In this document: one piece after another, positions 40,687-52,616 of the stretch | Layout: every line of letters begins with the position of its first letter | Numbering within the stretch: the first letter of the stretch is position 1 | From: Absidia repens | Taxonomy: Eukaryota > Mucoromycota > Mucoromycetes > Mucorales > Cunninghamellaceae | Direction: 5' to 3' | DNA: 64,000 bases | Assembly: GCA_002105175.1 (NCBI GenBank) | Contig: MCGE01000028.1 | Location: 62,001-126,000, forward strand | Notes under the pieces: model-generated | The model's input: only the letters and a program-made list of their open reading frames with translations | Told to the model about the DNA's origin: nothing | Databases searched by the model: none | Program-made: the position numbers and the translations under genes

Positions 40687-42216
40687 TCAAACACCTTGGA
40701 AGAGCAGTAATTCTTGATTGTCTTGGTCCTTTTCCTGATCCTTTTCCATCAGCGAGAGCATAGATTGTTGACTATTATCTTGTTGTAACACCATCATCAC
40801 ATCGGCTGGTGTAACTTCACGAGAAGGTGTGGAATTGCTTAACATTGATTGACCATGAGGACCATGAGAAGTATGATACAGTTGACTAGGATCCATCACG
40901 TGCTGTTGGTGATATGCTTGCTGATATTGTTGTGGTTGTGGTTGTGATTGCGACTGCGACTGCGATTGTGTTTGAGAAGGTTGAACCATGTTGTTTTGGA
41001 ATAAGCTTTGTAGATGATGTTCATGTCCCACCAAACGCATCCATTCGGCACGTAGCGCCAAGGCAGGTCCATCAATGTAATGTGTTTGAATTGTAGTAGC
41101 TTGTCTATCTTGAGTAAAATCACGGCATTGAGTCCAGCTTCCACCGCCAGTGCCAGCACCTTCTTCCATATAAAAACAGATCGTTTCAGGCAGATTGATG
41201 GTCAATGATAAGCGAGCCCAGCCTAATCGCTCCAACAAAGGATCCAATTGCACTTTTTCAATAGAGTCCAGCTTGATATGCATCTTGAACCGTTGCTGTC
41301 CATCTTGAATACGCCACACCATGCATTGCAATTGTCGATCATAGAAGCATTCCAAATCTTGAGGTTGCAGGCTCATACGTTTCCATGTACCAATTTGAAG
41401 AGCTTCCACTGAGATCCGGTATAGATTTGATTCATCCTCATCCACAGCAGTAGTAGTAAATTCATCCATAGACATAGGGGTACCAAATCGATCATCTGAA
41501 TACAAAATAGAAACCAATCGTTAATATCTTTCAGATAAAAATTTTTCAAAATAACAAAGACAAAATGCTTTACCTGGTCCAAGAGACAAAGACATGGAGA
41601 GCATATCTTGATCAGTTGCTGAGCTTGTGGTAGGCCAGGCGAGATCATAATTAGCAGGAGCTTGACCAGAAAGTTGATTCATGGATACACTTTGCCCAAC
41701 ACTACCTTCTTCAGGAATCATACCATTGGGACCCAGCATTAACGATGATGATGGGGAGGACCACATTTTCATAGAGAGCGGAGGAGGTGGTGGTGGGGCC
41801 TGAGGAGCAGGAGACGCAGACGATGAATAATGACGACGGTGATAATAGCCAGTGGAAGGTTCACTCGATCCAGGACGACTTCCGTGACGTTGATAAGGGT
41901 TGTACGGATAATGGCCTACAGAATGAGACCTGACACGCCCCCCTGCAGCGTCGGAGGTAGCAGTAATAGCAGCAGAATTCGAAGAGGTGGAGGTGGAGGA
42001 TGCACCAGCACTCTGCTGTTGTTGATAATGATAAGCAGAGATGGGCGTTGATGATGAAGGTGATATAGCTGATGGGGGTGGTGTTGATAATGATGCCCAG
42101 GGTTTGGTCTGATTTGTAGTTGGCATTGGTGGAGGAGGTGGGGGTGGTGGGGTGGTTTGAGTTGATGATTTCATAGCGCCAGGGGGTAACATAGAGCCAT
42201 CGGCACCGTAATATGC

Positions 42217-42249
<33 letters not shown>

Positions 42250-42795
42250 TTGTTGTTGGTTGTAATAATAATAGTAATAATAATAATACAAATCAGGATT
42301 GGAGACAGGCGTGCCATCGGGTGAAGTGTGTTGCTGGTGTAGACTAGCGGCTTGACAAGCAGCGGCAGCGGCAGTAGCAGCATAATATTGCATTCGCATT
42401 GTTTCGTCGTGCAGTAAAGAGGAGCGCTTCGCCATATTTTTCACTTTGGCGCGTCTGTTTTGAAACCAGATTTGAATGGAACGTTCCGACATGCCAAGTT
42501 CTCTTGATAGCTGTTCACGTACACGGTTGTTGGGCGACGGATTGACACTGAATGTTTTTTCCAGAATAGCCAATTGTTCAGGTGTTGCACGTGTTCGTTT
42601 CCGAGGTTGGTTTGAATCCTGATGCTGTTGCTTATGCTGCTTTTCTGCTGGATATGATGAGGGGTTCATGAAGTTCGCAGAGTGGTCAGTTGTTGGTGTT
42701 GACACAGTTTGGTTTGTGGCTGGTATATAACTGTTATAGTTCGAATGCATCGTCATGCCGGCATGGTGATGGTCTCTGTCGTTTGAAGAATCCAT
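40687..42795 (-). CDS. Phx1-like homeodomain transcription factor
   Basis: Two exons on the minus strand: 41574-42795 and 40687-41495, giving 676 residues. The homeodomain spans about residues 65-123: RKRTRATPEQLAILEKTF, then LGMSERSIQIWFQNRRAKVK, with the WFQNRR recognition-helix core. Low-complexity follows: Ala run, nine Tyr then about 14 Gln (42219-42291), Pro runs and Ser/Thr stretches. Exon 2 carries a second conserved domain (YRISVEALQIGTWKRM, DLECFYDRQLQCMVWRI, FKMHIKLDSIEKVQLDP) like that behind the homeodomain in fission yeast Phx1 and related fungal homeobox proteins. Phx1 supports stationary-phase survival and metabolic control; whether this one does is unknown. The end is Gln-rich with (QS)n and an acidic helix. 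The intron at 41496-41573 has canonical borders. Confidence 0.85.
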
Positions 42796-45700
42796 AAGTC
42801 AATAATAAATGAAAGGAATAATAAATGAACGGCAGGGGAGTTAATAAAAAATTGGCATAAAAAAACGGGAAGGGGGCGTTTTAAAAGGTAAACGAAAAGA
42901 GAAAGAGCAAAAAAAAAAAAAAAAAAAAAAAAAAAGAAGAGAAATAGAAAAAAAAGGGGGAGTTAAAAAAAAAAAAGAAGAGACTAAGTTTTGTGCTACG
43001 AGGATCCGTTCACCCTTTCTGGTTTGTACTCGGTTATTTTACACTCTATACCAGTCTGAGGGAGGCAATACAGTAATACTCTGTATACCTTTTCTTAATT
43101 GACAGTTTACCGAATCGAGTAGGTTTTGCTACAATGCTGTGTTTCTGGGACAAATGTATCCAACTATAAACTATCGAAAAACACGGGAAGAATAGCCCAT
43201 TATATTCATTTGATTTCGTTCAATTGAATGGCCGATCACGGTAAATGTACTTTTGATCTATAATATAATGTATAGCATATACCCTACTCTACCCTGCCCT
43301 CTGCACCCCTATCGTACAGCCACTTTTTTAATTCATTTAATAAATAAATGATAATAATTATAGCTGTTATCAAGTTTATCGCGATCGTTATCCTCACTTT
43401 TCAGCGATTACCAAGATTAACGTATTTAAATCGGACCACGTTTTTTCATCAATGATCGTCAATGTATATTATTACTATTATACTTTTCTTTCTTTCACTG
43501 ACAAGGAACCAAAGGGGGAGGAAGGGGTAAATTTTTTTTTACCCACACGTGTCGAATGTCGGGTTTTGATTCCACCAATACCCACTGCCTAAAAAATAGA
43601 AAGAACACATGGCCTATTTTCATTTTAACTATCCCCGAAATAGGGTCGGCCGAGCCTTTTTTTTTTAACCACTGTGATGCTACCCTTACTATCTAAATAC
43701 CCTTTGCGCGCTCTATGAAACTCACCCCTTCTAATGTTAAGAAATTGATTTTATCATTTCTCCCCCAAAAAGACAAAGTACCTTCTCTCACCCTCGGTAG
43801 AGAAATTGGATCTCCGTGCGAGGATTCAAAATGACATGATTATTATGACCTTTATCCTTTCCAATCCCGTAATACACTAAAAAGCCTAGAACGCCATCCT
43901 TTTTCTTTAGTTGGCCTTTTTTTTTTTTTTTTTTGGCCAATGCTCTTCATCTGTCCTATCATCATATCTGTCATCGCCAAATTACAAAAAGTCATATCGG
44001 ACCTCACTAGCGTCTTGCATGTTTAAATGAGATGATTGAAACCATCAGTACTATTAATTTCAAACAGTCGTGATAGTTGAAGGATAAAATATCATAACTC
44101 ACAATATATTCGGAGTCAATGAGAACCACCCCGATTTCGATGGAGAAAAAAAAAAATCGATACCCACTACACAACACGGCCAAAAGATGTACGCATCTGT
44201 CAATGTTACATTTGATCAACATTAATCCGACCTCCAATCCGCCCCACTCTTTTTTTTTCATAACCCTTTTCTTTCCATCCTCTCAAGAAATTTTTAATTT
44301 ATATATGAAATGTTAAATGGGTGTATAACTATATCGCTGTAGACACAAAGGCTTTACCAACATGTAAGGTCGTCAATATCCAATGCTTCATTTTTATTCG
44401 TTGAACTATAAATTTTTTTTTAAAATGATTAATATATTTTTATTTCAGAGCAGTAAATAATTCGTATCACATTGAAAAATTCATTTTGTATGACATATGA
44501 AGTTGAGAAAAAGCGATAATGCATGATGGCCAATTTTTTGAGTGAATAAAAATTATAAACCCCGAAGACAGATTGGAAGGCAAGCATTTTTTTTTTATTA
44601 AAAGTACTATAGGTATAATCATCTATACTGAAGGGATTGGGGTAAATATACTTTTCTACACTAAGGGATGTAGGTGGCTTTTAACTAAAAGGTATAGAAG
44701 AAATATATTCAACTAAACTAAATGGAAGGGAATATCTATCCAATACGTTCCATACAGAGCCGTAAGATCGCAAGTGTAAACCCGGCATACGGTAATAACA
44801 TCTCTTCTTTTTTGGTCAGGTTGGTCTATTGAAAGAGGACTATAAACACAGAAGCCATTAGGGCACAATTGGTTTCAATTACACTTTAAATAATTGACAC
44901 TCTTACCTTTACAACAAAAGTTCAAAACACTCTGATACAATCCCGTTGTTGCCCGAATGGTGGCGATGATAATGATAATGCTTACCATGAGAGAAGAAAT
45001 CTTGACCATATGCGATTATTTCGTGGAAAGCTAGGCTGCCCTTAGAGCACTAAGAATAATCAACATATATAATATTTTTAATAAAAATAATATAGGGCTT
45101 TAGAATCACCGATAGTCGCTTTTTTTTTTATATACCTTTGATGATCAATTGAAAACATCACCATATTAACCTTGGTCGAAGCAGCAACACCAAATAATAG
45201 TAAATAGCGGGACTTCCATTGTGAGAGATATACGACGGTTGATGGTGGGGCCATTTTTGAACCTATTTGAGGAGGAAAAGGAGATGAGTAATATTGTAAA
45301 GTAATGGGCATTACAACGGTGGCAGGTTCGCTTACGACAGGGAAAAATCCACCAACTCAGTATGTTTTTTAATGCCTAGAATATCGTAAAAGCGAATCCT
45401 CTCTTTTGTTGAGCTGCTGTTGGTGATCACCATATAATTGAGTCGGGTGTGCATGAAAGTGTATTATATCATTGTCGTGTAAACTAGTTGAAGGAGTTCC
45501 CCACCTGTTCATTCCCGGTATTCAACTTAGGAGAATCATTTCATCAAATCCATGTGAGGGTCAATCTTTCCGTTGTGCCATTGGTACTACTACTAAAATA
45601 GATATTTTCTTTTGTGACCCAATGGTGTTCAGATGTCGGTAAATAAATAAATAAAAAGTTAAATGAGACTATATCTTAAACTGTAAAATTGTCAACCTTC

Positions 45701-46396
45701 GTCTTCGCTTACCTTGTTGGCGGGTGAATAATTGTTACAGGAAAATATGTCAAAGAAGGCTTTTTGCTGATAGCATCGAGTCTAATAAATATTTCTCGTC
45801 ATATCCAATATTCCCAAAAGAATCTACGGTCGAAGTGAAATTTTCATAGCGTTTACTTGACATGTTTGATGTGTACTTGCTGCGTCTAACCTGCACTTGT
45901 ATCGAAATCCAGTTGTTCAACGTCGTGGTAATGGTGACACGAAATCCTAAAAAACACAATGTTAGTCAATATGGAGCGTGCAAATACAGATATAACGCAT
46001 ATAGTAGGTACTTTACGGATTTCATTGCAAGCAATTTGATCTGTCAAGTCGAGTGAATCTCTTTCTAGCGATCGAATCCAGTATCAATGACTAACAGCCA
46101 TAAACTATATACATATATATCCGATATCAAAGGGACTATTGATGTTGTCAAAGTTTGTGGGGTATGTCCAGCAATAATCAAATGGAGTGCAATGGTTTTC
46201 AATCTTAAAAGGCATGTCGGAAGAATATTGGCAAAAATTGCCTGCAACACCCCTTTTTTTAAGTGGTGATTTTGAAGGTCCGCCCGAGAGGCATGAAACC
46301 GACAATTTCAAAAGGGCACGGTAAAACTGGGTTTTTATTTTGTGATAAACACTGGGTATAAGATAACTAAACAACTAATCCTAACTAACACTTGCT
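42796..46396. other. Long intergenic region with exon-like fragments but no gene model
   Basis: The left part is promoter DNA for the homeobox gene, with an A27 run at 42909-42935. At about 44736-45311 on the minus strand several short open segments end at good donor/acceptor sites, but their phases do not join into one protein (see findings). Nothing could be assigned at 43000-44700 or 45400-46390. Confidence 0.45.
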
Positions 46397-48096
46397 CTAA
46401 TCTACATAATAATCGGGTGGCGGTATTGACGGTATTCGTTCCAATGATGAGGCAGGGTGGCCGGATTGATGAGATGCCACTTCCATCAACTGACAGAATT
46501 CAAAGTAACATTCACACAGATAGGCATGGTATTGACGTTGATCTATTGGTGTAGCAATTTGGTGCATCTTTGAAGTCTTTAATGCCGGAGGTGACGGAGG
46601 TGGTGATAACGCTGTTGTCTTTGTTGTTTCAGTAGCTGGCATGATGGTTGTAAATTGCGGTTTAACGACACCCGTTTCAAAATAAGATGGTAAACTACCG
46701 TAGTCTTCCTTCAACCGGCAGTTGAACACATGGATTGGGGTTGAGATGGCCATCTTTTCATAATGTCGTCCGTTGTCATATGTGTTCCCCGATTTCCCTT
46801 TTCGTAGCTTGTGTAAAACGCTTTGCCATGTCTGTGATGGTGACGATGTTATTGACGATGATCCGCTATCAACAGTTGTTAATAAATCTGCAGTTGCCGT
46901 GGCTGATGAAGCTGTGGTCGGTTGCTGATGATGGGAAGCAGTAGTTGGTTGTGTTCCTTCTAACGACGATGGAGTGGCTAATGTAACACACTCCCGAATC
47001 CCATCGTCGTTCAAGTAAGATAGAGTCAATTGAATGTCCAAACGATGTCGAAACAAAATATCTTCGAAGCGAGTTGTATGATGAATGTTGTTCTTGCATG
47101 TGGGAGTGGCAAAAGTGATCCGATAAGCAAACGTATCCACTAGGTCTAGAGCCGCCACTTGTTTGTTGTTGAAGAGGGCTTCCATATTTGATGCAAGAGG
47201 TGAGAAAGATGCAAGGGACGAATCTACCAATGGAGTTGCATAAAGGTAGCGTAGAGGGAATGTGTCAGAAGTTGTCCTCCAGGCACCTAGGGAAGAAACA
47301 GCGTATCGCCTTGATTCTGTCACTGTCGCTTCAATTGATTCCAGCCGTACATGTTTTTGGTGAGGTTGAATAGTGAATCGTATAGTAAAGAGATCACCAG
47401 GAGAAACAGCAGCCACATCCACCATTGTTGTCACGTCCGCTGATGTCAACTTTCGATCAAAGGTTTGGGATAGATCTTGGACCGAATGATTCAACAAGAG
47501 GGAATTGCTTAAGAATGTACGAAGCACCAACACCGGTTTGGATATGCGCCAAGGGTTCAATAGTGATGCCTTGCTTGTTCTGCCAACCTGGAGTTCCACC
47601 ATATGTCGCACCCGTCCATATTCATCTTCAATAGTATCTACCAATGACTATAGAACGAGTGAGTGTAAGAATCTTGAGTTGAACTATAACGTTTTTCTTA
47701 TCAGACTTACATTCGGTACGATAAAGGTGAATGGGAGTGTATGCACACCAGCTGAAAAGGCAGTTTTTTCTTTCAACAGGATTAGAGTTTGTTTGCTAAG
47801 GGTCTTTTCAAAGGTCGTCTTTGAAGCACGAGCACCGATACCTAAAAGGAAAGAACGCCAATGTCAGTACGTATGTAAAGGGGATTTCTTGATGTTTACC
47901 TACCTTCAGGAAAATAAACAAAGCTTGTAGAGACTAGTGAGACAGAGATATTGGCTATCTTTTCGGGTTTGGAAAGCGATAGTGTGGCATGACTTGAGAA
48001 AACATAAGAGGCATCTTCGTCTGGAGAACCTCGTAGCACAATAGGTTTGAGAGGCCCAAAGGCAAGGCGATCGTTAGACAACAGACCCATGACCAT
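46397..48096 (-). CDS. Alpha-arrestin (ART family) with PPxY motif
   Basis: Three exons on the minus strand: 47904-48096, 47711-47841 and 46397-47647, giving 524 residues. The N-terminal arrestin domain has LRGSPDEDASYVFSSHATLS, then LILLKEKTAFSAGVHTLPFT, FIVPNSLVDTIEDEYGRVRH and VELQVGR. The C-terminal arrestin half has SPGDLFTIRFTIQP and ESRRYAVSSLGAWR. The tail is Pro/Ser/Thr-rich (ALSPPPSPP) and ends IPSIPPPDYYVD, which includes PPDY, a PPxY ligand for Rsp5-type WW domains. Fungal alpha-arrestins guide Rsp5 ubiquitin ligase to plasma-membrane transporters for endocytosis. Two ATGs (48096 and 48090) are equally possible starts. It is upstream of dynactin p24's 3' end on the same strand with about 250 bases between. 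Confidence 0.85.
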
Positions 48097-48351
48097 GTAT
48101 GTAATGCACAGAGACAATTATTTTGTTTCCGCACAATTAAACGAATAAGTAAAAAGAAAAAATTAATAACAACAAGGAGAAAAAAAAAAAAAAAAAGTCA
48201 AAATAGCCCAAATTGATCGGTGTTATAAAATATAAATCATCCAAGCTTCAAGCTTATTTTTTATTTGATATGTGTGTGGAATAAGAGGTAACCGCAGGAT
48301 ATAAAGTATAAATACTAGTAAATAATAATAATAATAATAATAAAGGGTAAT

Positions 48352-49193
48352 CTATTCTACAGGGTCCAATTTTGTAGTAGCTTCCAGCTGACCGATACGC
48401 TGCTCCATCGTTGATAAGATATCATCCCAAGCAATAAAGATTTCAGATAGTGTATTGATCTATATTATCGAAGTAAAAAAGAAGGCGAAGCAGTAAATAG
48501 TCAAGGATAATTAATAATGATGACATTGTAGATGCAGTTCACACATATAATCATAATAATAATAATAAAAAAGGATACAATGCCATTGTAACTGTCCATT
48601 GCTTGAGAGATACGTGCAGTGACGTTCGCCAATTGATATGCTTGTTCACCGTGTGCCAGCTCTAATGGTGTAAGCTGAGGTCCAAGCTTTTCAACGGCTA
48701 CAATATACAATGAAAAGTAAGATCATCTCCTTTGACTTTTTTCTATGCTAAAACCATACCTTCAAAATCAGACCCATTGACTACATGTTCGAGTGCTTTA
48801 ATTTGCTTTACTTCATTCGCCAGTCTTTCCAAGTCATCATAAGCAGCCAGTACCAATTCCATTTTAGTTTCGGGTTGCAGGAGTTGTCGTTCCATATCGT
48901 AAGTCGAATTGACTGGATTCAGTAACTTTGAATAAGGGTCATCTATACAAATATGAATAAATGTTACCATCATGATGAATAGTGTAGCCATGGTTCAAGG
49001 AAGGTTACTTACATTTGTTTGCAAAGTCTTGTAAACTTTTGTTGTTTTTGTATAGAACGTTGAGATCCTTTGATAGTTGTCCACATCGTTGTATTAGGGT
49101 GTTCTGTGTCGAGCGTGTTAGATGTTCAAGTTGTTCAGCTGCAAGAATATGTTCAAGGTGTCGTAATCGAGTCTCAAAACCGAATTCATCCAT
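48352..49193 (-). CDS. Dynactin subunit 3 (p24) homologue
   Basis: Four exons on the minus strand: 49013-49193, 48760-48942, 48579-48697 and 48352-48459, giving 196 residues, close to the usual ~190. The protein is nearly all helical with coiled-coil character: FETRLRHLEHILAAEQLEHL, MELVLAAYDDLERLANEVKQ, then ALEHVVNGSDFEAVEKLG, and LSEIFIAWDDILSTMEQRIG near the end. The last block matches the p24/DCTN3 C-terminal pattern (QFVxWDExLxxLE) followed by an acidic finish. Dynactin p24 sits in the shoulder complex with p150 and dynamitin, and dynactin links dynein to cargo. The last intron (48460-48578) has a GTATCC donor, weaker than the others. Confidence rests on length, helicity and the terminal block. 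Confidence 0.78.
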
Positions 49194-50311
49194 ATCTAAA
49201 TTATGTAGAGTAGAAAAAGAAATTGTGCGTCAGGCCAAAAAAAAAAAAAAAAAGAAAAAAAATCGCGGACATTGAAAAATACCGTCTCATCATCCCTTGA
49301 GTGCTGCAAAAAGAAAATACATCATCGTATTTGATATACAGTAACCTCTACAACTGGGCACTATTTTTTTAACACCACCATATTTTCCGATGTCATTCTC
49401 TAAATGTCAAGAATTTGTCTCTACCAGCTTCAGCTTTGTGTGATACGACTTCGACTATAATTTGATCCAATTCTTTGTATTGATGCCATCAGATACTGCT
49501 CTAATTATCCTCGAATCATTATTTGAGCAAGAACATTACTGTAAACGATCTCAGAGTACTCCCTTGGAATATAAACTTCTTTCACTATTTTAGAGTGATT
49601 CAAAATATGCGTTTTACAATAAAATACACTATTGGATTATATCTAGTGAGACACAAGCAAAAAGATTAAATAGTGCTGCGGGTGCGGGTAGTAGATTTCA
49701 GGGGGAAGAATTTTTGTTTTTGACAAGTGAACGCGACGGGGATTTAATTGGGAAGCCCTGTTCAGAGGGCGACACTAAGCAAGTCCTGAAACACTAATGA
49801 AAGGGAAAAGAAAGAAAATATTTATTCGTGATTCGTTGGCTGATGTAATGCAGGGGGTGGGGAGAACAGGTCCTGTAAAGGACAATTGTAAGTGGCGTAT
49901 TATTTATTTTTTGATACAATCATTATCGTCAAACCCTTTTTCATTTTCTTATTCTTTATCTAATGACCTTTTTGAATGATATATGGTTTATTTTTATTTT
50001 TAGCGCCGTTTATTCGGCAGTTCAAATGATCTGTCATCATAAGAAAATATCTGGTTTTTTGAACTTGCAGGACAGCGATTGGCAAATATTGGCTTGACTA
50101 AGCTGTTTAAACTCCGTGGAACAGTGTAGAAAACCGATTTTGGCCAATGAACATTAAAAACTTGAAAAAATAGAGGGTATATCGTCCAAGTACACACTTA
50201 GTTGTTTAAAGGTCCGCTCAGATAATTTTATTATAAAAAATTTTGGCAGATACTCTTTTCTTTGTTTTTCTTTTTTTTTCTCCACAATTCATACATTCTT
50301 CTCTATTCAAA
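49194..50311. promoter_or_regulatory. Divergent promoter region of dynactin p24 and peroxiredoxin
   Basis: About 1.1 kb. Near the peroxiredoxin gene are a TGACTAA element at 50095-50101 (AP-1/Pap1-type), inverted CCAAT boxes (ATTGG at about 50078 and 50089) and a CCAAT at about 50142. Such sites suit oxidative-stress control but are short. No other gene was recognised. Confidence 0.4.
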
Positions 50312-50899
50312 ATGGTTGCTCAAGTTCAAAAGCCTGCTCCTGCCTTCACTGCCCCTGCCGTTGTCGATGGTGACTTCAAGGATATCTCCTTGTCTGACTA
50401 CAAGGGCAAGTACGTTGTTCTCTTCTGGTACCCCATGGATTTCACCTTTGTGTGCCCTACTGAAATCTTGGCCTTCTCTGAACGCGTCAAGGAATTCGAA
50501 GCTTTGGACTGTGCTGTTGTCGGTGCTTCTTGCGATAGTGAATTCTCTCACTTGGCCTGGATCAACACTCCTCGTAAGCAAGGTGGTCTTGGTGAAATGA
50601 ACATTCCTTTGTTGGCCGATAAGACCAAGTCTATTGCCAAGGATTACGGTGTCCTTTTGGAAGACGCTGGTGTCACTCTCCGTGGTCTCTTTATCATTGA
50701 CCCCAAGGGTACCGTCCGTCAAATCACTATCAACGACTTGCCTGTCGGTCGCTCTGTCGATGAAGTCCTCCGTCTCGTTGAAGCCTTCAAGTTCACTGAC
50801 GAACACGGTGAAGTTTGCCCTGCCGGCTGGAACAAGGGTGACAAGACCATCAAGCCTAGTGTCAAGGATTCCAAGGAATACTTCAATGCTGCCAACTAA
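50312..50899 (+). CDS. TSA1: Typical 2-Cys peroxiredoxin (Tsa1/Prx1-like)
   Basis: Single exon, 195 residues; ATG at 50312 follows a TCTATTCAAA leader. The peroxidatic Cys is in [14 protein letters not shown], with Pro and Thr of the PxxxTxxC site, and the catalytic Arg is in [12 protein letters not shown]. The resolving Cys is in GEVCPAGW. It has both the GGLG loop (KQGGLGEMN) and the C-terminal YF motif (KEYFNAAN), the marks of the over-oxidation-sensitive eukaryotic class. It reduces peroxides in the cytosol using thioredoxin and may act as a chaperone or signalling relay. Codon bias is extreme. The lack of introns stands out among the intron-rich neighbours. A long reverse frame (50303-50911) is a shadow of the biased codons. 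Confidence 0.97.
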   Translation: MVAQVQKPAPAFTAPAVVDGDFKDISLSDYKGKYVVLFWYPMDFTFVCPTEILAFSERVKEFEALDCAVVGASCDSEFSHLAWINTPRKQGGLGEMNIPLLADKTKSIAKDYGVLLEDAGVTLRGLFIIDPKGTVRQITINDLPVGRSVDEVLRLVEAFKFTDEHGEVCPAGWNKGDKTIKPSVKDSKEYFNAAN

Positions 50900-51533
50900 A
50901 GGGATACTCACTCTCTTATCCCCTTTTTTTAGTTTATTGATCCCCTTTTATTACTGTAAATAAAAAAACAATGTTATATTACTTTTATTTTATATCTAGT
51001 GTGTGTGGGCGGTGATGGATGAAGAGCTGTAGGGTATCAATGGTATTATTTGTGATAAATTATTTGGCATGAACAGTAACAATTATATATGCATGTTATC
51101 TGGCCAAATATATTGTGTATAGTGGGAAATGATAAGGAATAAGGATTGAATGGAGGGGATTATTTATTGCGCATGCTTTGATAAGGGCAATATGTGCTCA
51201 AAAAGGACGATGATATGCATTTGATGGAACATCAAGTGTAAAAGAAAAAAAATAATGGTATAAATATATTCAGTCAGGGACTATATGGAACCATCGTAGA
51301 TAATATAAACCGTCAGTTACTTCCCTTACAACAGTATTTTGACATGGCCTCCTCAAAGAAAAGCGCGGTGATTCAAAATCCCTTGCTCAGTGGAAGTGGG
51401 AAAGTGGAGGTGGCTCTGACGTTGATTTTGGCCAGTGGATTTTTTAATCACCGCCTAAAAAAAACAAAAAAAACAAAACTGCCCAGTTTAATTTTTTTTT
51501 CTCTTCTATTTCACCTTCCTTACATTATACATC
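50900..51533. other. Spacer between peroxiredoxin and complex I subunit gene
   Basis: 3' flank of the peroxiredoxin gene and promoter of the next. A frame at 51344-51622 starts with a plausible ATG but soon becomes T-rich and overlaps the next gene out of frame, so it is not called. Confidence 0.45.
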
Positions 51534-52282
51534 ATGCTTCGTTCGTCCACTTCACGATTGTTGTCTACTCGTCTTATCCAACGACCTGTAGTTATGTCAG
51601 CTCGCACCCAATCGACTCTTGATACTGGCGAAGTCATCCAAGACCCTCAAATCGGTGATTATCCCAATTTGCCTCGATACAGCAGCCAATCTCGCGGTCC
51701 TTTTGGATGGGATGATCCTCAAGACAAGCGTAACTTTGGCGAAGCGGTAAATAAAAAAAACAACAATAGAAATCGTTGAAGCCTGGTTTGTCACTCACAC
51801 CGTCTGTTTTACTGTTTTACCTGTAGGTTCACGAAGAAGACGAAATCATGGGTGTGTGGGCTCCTGATCTTCATACTTACAGTCCTTTCAAGGCTATTGC
51901 TCAATTGACCTTGTTTGCTGGTTTGTTTACTGCTTTTGCCGGTCTTGTCTACACCTCTTACCCTGAAAGACCTGCTGTAAGCCAATAGTATTTTAATTAT
52001 CATTATTTTTAGTATCATTGCGGGTGATATTTCAACGAAGACTCAACTTCTATGTTTTTCTTATCTCGATGATGTTCTAGGTGAAGCGTACTTATCCCAA
52101 CGATGGTTTGAAGGAAAGCTTGGGTTACCGTGAAGGTGATATTAGACCTCGTGGTGTAAGTCTAGGGGCGGGGGAAAGGGCATAATACAATAAGTGGACA
52201 ACTTAGTTTGGGATCGACAGCATTACTCACCAAACTTTTTCTGTCTCTTCTTTATTAGGCTCGTCCCGACGATTCAGAATAG
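51534..52282 (+). CDS. NDUFB8/ASHI-like mitochondrial complex I subunit
   Basis: Four exons: 51534-51746, 51827-51976, 52081-52155 and 52259-52282, giving 153 residues. The N-terminus (MLRSSTSRLLSTRLIQRPVV) is Ser/Arg-rich and looks like a mitochondrial presequence. Conserved family marks: DPQIGDYPNLP, PFGWDDPQDKRNFGEAVHEE, one membrane span at FKAIAQLTLFAGLFTAFAGL, then YTSYPERPAVKRTYPNDGL and EGDIRPRGARPDDSE. NDUFB8 is an accessory subunit in the membrane arm (P module) of NADH:ubiquinone oxidoreductase in the inner membrane. All introns are in phase 0 and short. Confidence 0.9.
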
Positions 52283-52616
52283 ATTTTGTTTTTTTATATA
52301 TACGCACATTCACCCTACATCTTCCATGTTGTTTCCCCTTATTTTCTCTATCACACATTAGTTTAGTATATTAGTACAAATCCCTCTTCCCGTACACAAA
52401 CCCCCTTCACAAAATACAACTACCAAAAATAAAGGTTTTTTTATTGACAATACATTGTTGGAAAGGAATAGTTTGAATGATCGTTTATATGATATATATT
52501 TTTTATTTAACGAATAGAATAGCAATAATAAAAGTATGTGATAAAATAGTATATAATAAACAAAATGATTGCAAAAAATATCAACTACTGGATGAATGGG
52601 GATGCTAGAAATCTAA
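52283..52616. other. Convergent 3' flanks
   Basis: About 330 AT-rich bases between two genes that end toward each other. It holds AATAAA-type signals (about 52429) and nothing else of note. Confidence 0.5.

Noticed and set aside
45134..45311. Resemblance of RYLLLFGVAASTKVNM to the Alg3 mannosyltransferase membrane segment
   Set aside because: Only one short hydrophobic motif agrees. Flanking exons do not support Alg3, so no name was given.
50303..50911. 202-codon frame antisense to the peroxiredoxin gene
   Set aside because: Shadow of the strongly biased peroxiredoxin codons, with no family resemblance.
51344..51622. 92-codon frame starting MASSKKS before the complex I gene
   Set aside because: It turns into T-rich promoter sequence and overlaps the true gene out of frame.
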